In this document: in pieces, positions 29,637 through 33,887 of the stretch
How the letters are laid out: each line of letters begins with the position of its first letter
How positions within the stretch are numbered: the stretch's first letter is position 1
From: RBG-16-57-9 sp964529745
GTDB taxonomy: Archaea; Thermoproteota; Bathyarchaeia; TCS64
Direction: 5' to 3'
Length of the DNA stretch: 33,887 nt
NCBI GenBank assembly: GCA_964529745.1
Contig: CAZGZR010000021.1
Location: forward strand, 1 to 33,887
Notes under the pieces: generated by a model
What the model was told of the DNA's origin: nothing
What the model saw: only the letters and a program-made list of their open reading frames with translations
Databases searched by the model: none
Translations under genes and position numbers: made by a program

Positions 29637-29741
29637 ATGGGTATACCTATGAGCGGCGAAAAAACAACGTACAACGTAGGTTCATCAACGCATTCGCGCC
29701 GCGGTATACCCGTGGGAAACTCTAAGGAGAAGAAAATATGA
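29637..29741 (+). CDS. 34-codon upstream ORF of the thermosome operon
   Basis: ATG 29637 lies three bases after the second operator box, as the regulator's start lies one base after its own. The ORF encodes a 34-residue peptide beginning MGIPMSGEKTTYNVGSS and ending RRGIPVGNSKEKKI. Its TGA overlaps the thermosome ATG (ATGA at 29738-29741), which would couple translation. The two GIP codon triplets are both inside perfect GGTATACC palindromes (29640-29647 and 29703-29710, 63 bases apart). It may be a leader peptide, a small product, or only a by-product of operator DNA. An inner in-frame ATG is at 29649. Real translation is unproven. Confidence 0.5.
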   Translation: MGIPMSGEKTTYNVGSSTHSRRGIPVGNSKEKKI

Positions 29742-31399
29742 GTGTACAAGGACAGCCGGTCCTCATCCTGAAGGAAGGCACCGAGCGATCCACAGGCAGG
29801 GACGCCCGAGGCAGCAACATCATGGCCGCCCGAATCGTCTCCGAGGCGGTGAAGACCAGCCTCGGCCCCAAAGGCATGGACAAGATGCTTGTCGACAGCT
29901 TTGGCGACGTCACCATCACCAACGACGGGGCCACCATGCTCAAGGAGATGGATGTGCAGCATCCGGCCGCCAAGATGATGGTAGAAGTCTCGAAGACGCA
30001 GGACGACGAGGTCGGAGACGGCACCACGAGCGTCGTGATACTCACGGGCGAGCTCCTGGGTAAGGCCACGGAGCTCATGGACAAGAAGGTGCACCCCACC
30101 GTCATCATAGACGGCTACAGGCAGGCCGAGGCAGAGGCCCTGAGAATCCTCGAGGAGATATCCGAGAAGGTCAAACCCAAGGACAGGAAGATGCTCAAGA
30201 AGGTCAGCATGACCACGATGGCAAGCAAGCTAATCAGCGGCTACAGGGACTACCTCAGCGACATCGCCGTCGACGCCGTGCTCCAAGTCGCGGAGGAGGG
30301 CAACGGAGGCTACAGCGTGGACCTCGACAACGTGAAGGTCGAGAAGAAGCCGGGGGCCTCGCTCACCGACACCGAGCTCATCAAGGGTCTCATCATCGAC
30401 AAGGAGGTAGTCCACGACGGTATGCCCAAGCTCGTCAAGGAGGCGAAGATAGGGCTCCTCAACGCGGCGATGGAGATCGAGAAGACGGAGTTCGACAGCA
30501 AGATAGCCATCGAGACCCCCGAGGAGATGCAGGCCTACCTTGACCAGGAGGAGCAGATGCTCCGGGACATGGTCAAGGGAGTCAAGGAAACGGGTATCAA
30601 CGTGCTTCTATGCCAGAAGGGCATCGACGACATGGTGCAGCACTTCCTCAGCCGCGAGGGCATCCTCGCAGCCAGGAGGCTCAAGAAGAGCGACATGGAG
30701 GCCCTCGCCAAGGCGACGGGCGCCAAAGTCGTGAACAGCATCGAGCAGCTCAACGGAGAAGACGCAGGCTATGCCGAGCAGGTCGAGGAGCGCAAGATCA
30801 GCGACGACAAGATGATCTTCGTCGAGGGCTGCAAGAACCCCAAGGCGGTTAGCATCCTCATCAGGGGAGGCAGCGAGCGTGTCGTCGACGAGGCCGACAG
30901 AAGCCTTCACGACGCACTCTGTGTGGTCAAGGACGTGGTCGAGGAGCCCAAGGTCTTGGCGGGCGGCGGTGCCCCCGAGATCGAGGTAGCCAGGCTGCTA
31001 CGCGACTACGCCGAGAAGCTGGTTGGCCGCGAGAGGCTGGCGGTGGTGGCGTTCGCGGACGCGCTTGAGGTCATACCGATAACGCTGGCGGAGAACAGCG
31101 GGATGGACCCCATCGACGCAATAAGCGAGATGCAGAGCGAGCACGCCAAGGGCAACAAGTGGGTCGGCGTCAACGGCAACGAAAACAAGGTCGCAGACCT
31201 GAGCGAGATCGACATCTACGAGCCCATGGTGGTGAAGGCCCAAGCAATCAAGTCGGCCACGGAGGCCGCGTCCATGCTGCTGAAGATCGACGACATGATC
31301 GCCGTCGCCAAGATGAAGGCGCCGGCGGGACCACCGGGAGGTATGGGAGGAATGGGAGGCATGCCGGGCGGAATGCCCGGCGGCATGCCCCCCATGTAG
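29738..31399 (+). CDS. Thermosome subunit (group II chaperonin), first gene
   Basis: This 553-residue chaperonin subunit forms double-ring ATP-driven folding complexes in the cytosol. It has LGPKGMDKMLVDSFGDVTITNDGATML (about 41-68), the ATP-hydrolysis region VGDGTTSVV, apical-domain sequence, and the equatorial C-terminal GGGAPEIEVARLLR. It ends in a Gly-Met-rich tail (GGMGGMGGMPGGMPGGMPPM), as in many chaperonins. AAGGAG lies about 10 nt before ATG 29738. It is the first full gene behind the operator boxes and is followed by the second subunit 12 bases later. Confidence 0.97.
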   Translation: MSVQGQPVLILKEGTERSTGRDARGSNIMAARIVSEAVKTSLGPKGMDKMLVDSFGDVTITNDGATMLKEMDVQHPAAKMMVEVSKTQDDEVGDGTTSVVILTGELLGKATELMDKKVHPTVIIDGYRQAEAEALRILEEISEKVKPKDRKMLKKVSMTTMASKLISGYRDYLSDIAVDAVLQVAEEGNGGYSVDLDNVKVEKKPGASLTDTELIKGLIIDKEVVHDGMPKLVKEAKIGLLNAAMEIEKTEFDSKIAIETPEEMQAYLDQEEQMLRDMVKGVKETGINVLLCQKGIDDMVQHFLSREGILAARRLKKSDMEALAKATGAKVVNSIEQLNGEDAGYAEQVEERKISDDKMIFVEGCKNPKAVSILIRGGSERVVDEADRSLHDALCVVKDVVEEPKVLAGGGAPEIEVARLLRDYAEKLVGRERLAVVAFADALEVIPITLAENSGMDPIDAISEMQSEHAKGNKWVGVNGNENKVADLSEIDIYEPMVVKAQAIKSATEAASMLLKIDDMIAVAKMKAPAGPPGGMGGMGGMPGGMPGGMPPM

Positions 31400-31411
31400 G
31401 AGGAACTGAAA

Positions 31412-33055
31412 ATGGCGTATTATGGAGGACAACCCGTAGTAATCCTGAAAGAAGACACAGAAAGGAGCAGGGGACGAGACGCGCGTAAGAGCAACATGCT
31501 GGCGGCGCAGATAATATCGGAGGTGCTGAAGACCACCCTGGGTCCGAAGGGCATGGACAAGATGCTCATCGACAGCCTCGGGGACATCACCATCACCAGC
31601 GACGGCGCCACTGTACTCGACGAGATCGACGTGCAGCACCCGGCCGCCAAGATGATGATCGAGGTCGCCAAGACCCAGGACAAGGAGGTGGGCGACGGCA
31701 CCACGACGGCGGTGCTGCTGGCCGGAGAGCTCCTGCGGAAGGCCGGGGAGCTCCTAGAGGACAACATCCATCCCAGCATCATCATAAGCGGCTACCAGAA
31801 GGCAGCCGAGAAAGCGCTTGAGACACTGGACAAGGTCTCTGATAACGTGGACCTGAATGACCGTGAGACCCTCATGAAGCTGAGCAACACCAGCATGAGG
31901 AGTAAGGCGGTCGCGTCCACCCGCGATCACCTCAGCGGCATCGTCATCGACGCCGTGAGGCAGGTGGTGGAGAAGCGGGACGGTAACGTCATCGCCGACG
32001 TAGACAACGTCCAGATCGTCAAGAAGGAGGGCCAGAGCCTCGAGGAGACGGAGCTGGTCAAGGGCATCATCGTCGACAAGGAGGTCGTGCACGCGGGGAT
32101 GCCCAAGAAGATCACGGACGCCAAGATAGCGCTGCTGGACACGCCCCTAGAGGTCAAGAAGACTGAGTTCGACGCCGAGATCAGGATAAGGAGCCCCGAC
32201 AGCATCAAGGCGTTCCTCGACCAGGAGAGCGAGATGCTGAAGAAGAAGGTGGATCAGGTCGTGGCCACGGGGGCCAACGTGCTCTTCTGCCAGAAGGGCA
32301 TCGACGACATGGCCCAGCACTACCTCGCCAAGGCGGGGGTGCTGTCGGCGCGCCGCGTCAAGAAGAGCGACATGGAGAAGCTGGCCAAGGCCACTGGCGG
32401 CAAGGTTGTGAACAACCTGGCCGACCTCCACGAGAGCGACTTAGGGTCGTGCGGAGTTGTCGAGGAGAAGAAGGTCGGCAACGACAAGATGATCTTCGTC
32501 GAGGAGTGCAAGGACCCGCAGGCCGTGGCCATCTTCGTCAGGGCGGGCCTGGAGAGGATGATCGACGAGGCCGAGAGGGCGCTCAACGACGCCCTGTACG
32601 TCGTCAGCGACGTCACCGAGGACCCCAGGATGGTGGCGGGCGGCGGCAGCGTCGAGATGGAGATGAGCAAGGCGGTGCGCGACCACGCCGCACAGGTGGG
32701 TGGCCGAGAGCAGCTGGCCATCGAGGCGTTCGCGGACGCACTGGAGATCATCCCCCGGACGCTGGCCGAGAACGCGGGCCTGGACATTCTGGACACCATG
32801 GTGGCGATGAAGGCGGCTCACGCCAAGAAGAAGGGCGTCCATATGGGCGTCAACGTCTACGACGAGGGCGTCGTGGACATGATGGGTGAGGGCGTCCTGG
32901 AGCCCACGGTGGTTAAGGAGCAGGCCATCAAGAGCGGCATCGAGGTCGCGTCGATGATCCTGAGGATCGACGATGTCGTGGCCGCGAAGAGCGGCGGCCC
33001 CGAGCCCGGCGCGGGCGGGCCACCCGGCGGCATGGACGAGGACATGGACATCTAG
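31412..33055 (+). CDS. Thermosome subunit (group II chaperonin), second gene
   Basis: This 547-residue paralogue of the upstream subunit keeps the same motifs: LGPKGMDKMLIDSLGDITITSDGATVL, VGDGTTTAV and GGGSVEMEMSKAVR. The body aligns end to end with the first subunit but is clearly diverged, and the tail differs (PGAGGPPGGMDEDMDI: short, acidic, with one GGM). The two probably build a hetero-oligomeric ring. GGAGGAAC precedes ATG 31412; transcription is shared with the first subunit. A T-run follows the stop. Confidence 0.97.
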   Translation: MAYYGGQPVVILKEDTERSRGRDARKSNMLAAQIISEVLKTTLGPKGMDKMLIDSLGDITITSDGATVLDEIDVQHPAAKMMIEVAKTQDKEVGDGTTTAVLLAGELLRKAGELLEDNIHPSIIISGYQKAAEKALETLDKVSDNVDLNDRETLMKLSNTSMRSKAVASTRDHLSGIVIDAVRQVVEKRDGNVIADVDNVQIVKKEGQSLEETELVKGIIVDKEVVHAGMPKKITDAKIALLDTPLEVKKTEFDAEIRIRSPDSIKAFLDQESEMLKKKVDQVVATGANVLFCQKGIDDMAQHYLAKAGVLSARRVKKSDMEKLAKATGGKVVNNLADLHESDLGSCGVVEEKKVGNDKMIFVEECKDPQAVAIFVRAGLERMIDEAERALNDALYVVSDVTEDPRMVAGGGSVEMEMSKAVRDHAAQVGGREQLAIEAFADALEIIPRTLAENAGLDILDTMVAMKAAHAKKKGVHMGVNVYDEGVVDMMGEGVLEPTVVKEQAIKSGIEVASMILRIDDVVAAKSGGPEPGAGGPPGGMDEDMDI

Positions 33056-33068
33056 TCCATCTAACCTA

Positions 33069-33083
33069 CTTTTTTTCTCTTTC
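33069..33083 (+). terminator. T-run terminator of the thermosome operon
   Basis: CTTTTTTTCTCTTTCTT follows the second thermosome stop by about 14 bases. This matches archaeal T-rich termination. From 33084 to 33240 I see only AT-rich sequence and no gene. Confidence 0.5.
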
Positions 33084-33242
33084 TTGTTACATGTTACTTG
33101 ATATAACGGGAAAAAATTTCTCGTTTGTTGGTTTGTTTTGGTTTATTGAAGAAAGTCACCATCATCGTTTTCCAGGATTGGTTTGTTTATGAATAGATTT
33201 AGCACTCTTTGTGGTCCAATTCTGAAGAAATCCTGAAATTCC

Positions 33243-33250
33243 CTTATAAG
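33243..33250 (+). promoter_or_regulatory. TATA-like promoter of the last gene
   Basis: CCCTTATAAGCC lies 17-24 nt before ATG 33267, so transcription probably starts at or very near the start codon (leaderless). Confidence 0.5.
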
Positions 33251-33266
33251 CCGAAGCCCGTCTGCG

Positions 33267-33887
33267 ATGCCCGTGAAACAGATGCAATACTGTAAGAAAT
33301 GTGGAGAAGAGGTGGAGGATGGGGCGGAGTTCTGTCCCCACTGCGGAGCAGATCTTAGGGCTAAGGAAATACTGTACACTAAGCCGCGGGGGGGCGGCTG
33401 GGGCGCCGGCAAGGTGATTGCGGTGCTCTTCGGGGGCTTACTTGTCCTCGTGGGTGCCTCACTGCTGTTCAGTGGGACGGCCTTGATGGGGATCACCCGG
33501 AGCCTCGACGACGGCTACGGCTACATCGGCGTAAGCGGTATAGACATTGAGACGGACACGCAGGCCATCGTGTTCAGGCCCATGCACATAGACGAGATGG
33601 TCATCGACGAGATCGATGGACCCATGGTGAGGTATTGGCACCCAGAGCCGGGGGACTTCATAGACCTGAAGTTCACGCTGGACAGCAACAACGGCAAAGA
33701 CGTGTTCATAGGGATAGCGGAAGAGTCCGACGCAGCCCCCGTCTTCGCAGGGAAGGCGTACAACGCCATCGTCGACGTAGACATGGATCACCCCTACGAC
33801 GGCAACCCCCAGATAACCTACAGGAGGTACAGCGGAGACCCGCTCGAAGGCTCGCCAGCCGACCTAGGCATATGGTCGGCGTACACC
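33267..33887 (+). CDS. Zinc-ribbon membrane protein, truncated by the window end
   Basis: At least 207 codons are open from ATG 33267 to the right edge (no stop). Residues 9-29 hold a zinc ribbon (YCKKCGEEVEDGAEFCPHCG). After a basic/glycine linker (RGGGWGAGK) one transmembrane helix follows (VIAVLFGGLLVLVGASLLFSG, about 50-70). The rest is probably extracytoplasmic and beta-rich, with many acidic residues (GYIGVSGIDIETDT, DGPMVRYWHPEPGDF, YRRYSGDPLEG). Similar zinc-ribbon plus TM plus outer-domain proteins are common in archaea, with unknown roles. ATG 33282 is a possible alternative start. Confidence 0.75.
   Translation, partial: MPVKQMQYCKKCGEEVEDGAEFCPHCGADLRAKEILYTKPRGGGWGAGKVIAVLFGGLLVLVGASLLFSGTALMGITRSLDDGYGYIGVSGIDIETDTQAIVFRPMHIDEMVIDEIDGPMVRYWHPEPGDFIDLKFTLDSNNGKDVFIGIAEESDAAPVFAGKAYNAIVDVDMDHPYDGNPQITYRRYSGDPLEGSPADLGIWSAYT

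Noticed and set aside
29738..33055. Tandem thermosome genes as a recent repeat or assembly artefact
   Set aside because: The two proteins are clearly diverged throughout and have different C-terminal tails, so they are old paralogous subunits.
1..33887. CRISPR array, insertion sequence, integrase or prophage
   Set aside because: No regularly spaced repeats, transposase-like proteins, terminal inverted repeats or tRNA-end duplications were found. The window looks like stable chromosome.

Overview
This window is chromosomal DNA from an archaeon. It carries two group II chaperonin (thermosome) subunits, a beta-CASP RNase, an archaeosine transglycosylase, MBF1, an Sm-like protein, aNAC, the F420-dependent dehydrogenase Mtd, a geranylgeranyl reductase, an archaeosortase-like protein, and TATA/BRE-style AT-rich promoters in front of GC-rich genes. 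Ribosomal protein eL38, known mainly from TACK and Asgard archaea and eukaryotes, together with a mix of tetrahydrofolate enzymes (Fhs, FolD) and a tetrahydromethanopterin enzyme (Mtd), points to a TACK-type archaeon. A Bathyarchaeia-like lineage is my best guess, but the class is an inference. Codon use looks uniform and I see no transposase, integrase, CRISPR array or phage gene.

Layout. 0-5.3 kb: the start of aNAC (cut by the left edge), an Fhs-FolD operon, an AbgB-like M20 amidohydrolase (all minus), then Mtd (plus). 5.3-11.2 kb: an RNA and translation block with a free-standing C2-PUA protein that complements a PUA-less TgtA, MBF1, an AK6 kinase, a small zinc ribbon, an Sm-like protein, TgtA, a probable structured RNA or leader, an aCPSF2-like RNase and eL38. 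11.3-16.4 kb: a small unknown protein, an M20 deacylase, divergent tRNA-Glu and tRNA-CAU genes, a methyltransferase, a long FKBP, a geranylgeranyl reductase and the decayed remains of a second copy of that reductase's C-terminus. 16.4-19.8 kb: a membrane-anchored DUF4097-like protein with a small partner, a divergent FilR1-type regulator, a 50-residue protein and an orphan response regulator. 19.8-24.3 kb: four zinc-ribbon microproteins, two MFS transporters and an archaeosortase-like protein. 24.5-28.8 kb: a leucine operon (leuA-leuC-leuD-leuB). 28.8-33.1 kb: an ArsR-like regulator and the tandem thermosome genes. 33.3 kb to the end: a truncated zinc-ribbon membrane protein.

The most striking signal is at 28.8-29.75 kb. 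The promoter of the ArsR-like regulator and the promoter of the thermosome operon carry the same pair of operator-like boxes (GGTTTACAACC type), with the same 14-nt period and the same position relative to the TATA box. This suggests an autoregulated chaperonin regulon. The thermosome transcript also begins with an unannotated 34-codon ORF whose stop overlaps the thermosome start (ATGA) and which contains two perfect GGTATACC palindromes 63 bp apart. Other points worth checking are two genes with no ordinary start codon (AK6 at an apparent AUA; leuA with no start in frame unless one G of a GGGG run is skipped), a two-polypeptide archaeosine transglycosylase, and parallel H4F and H4MPT C1 enzymes.
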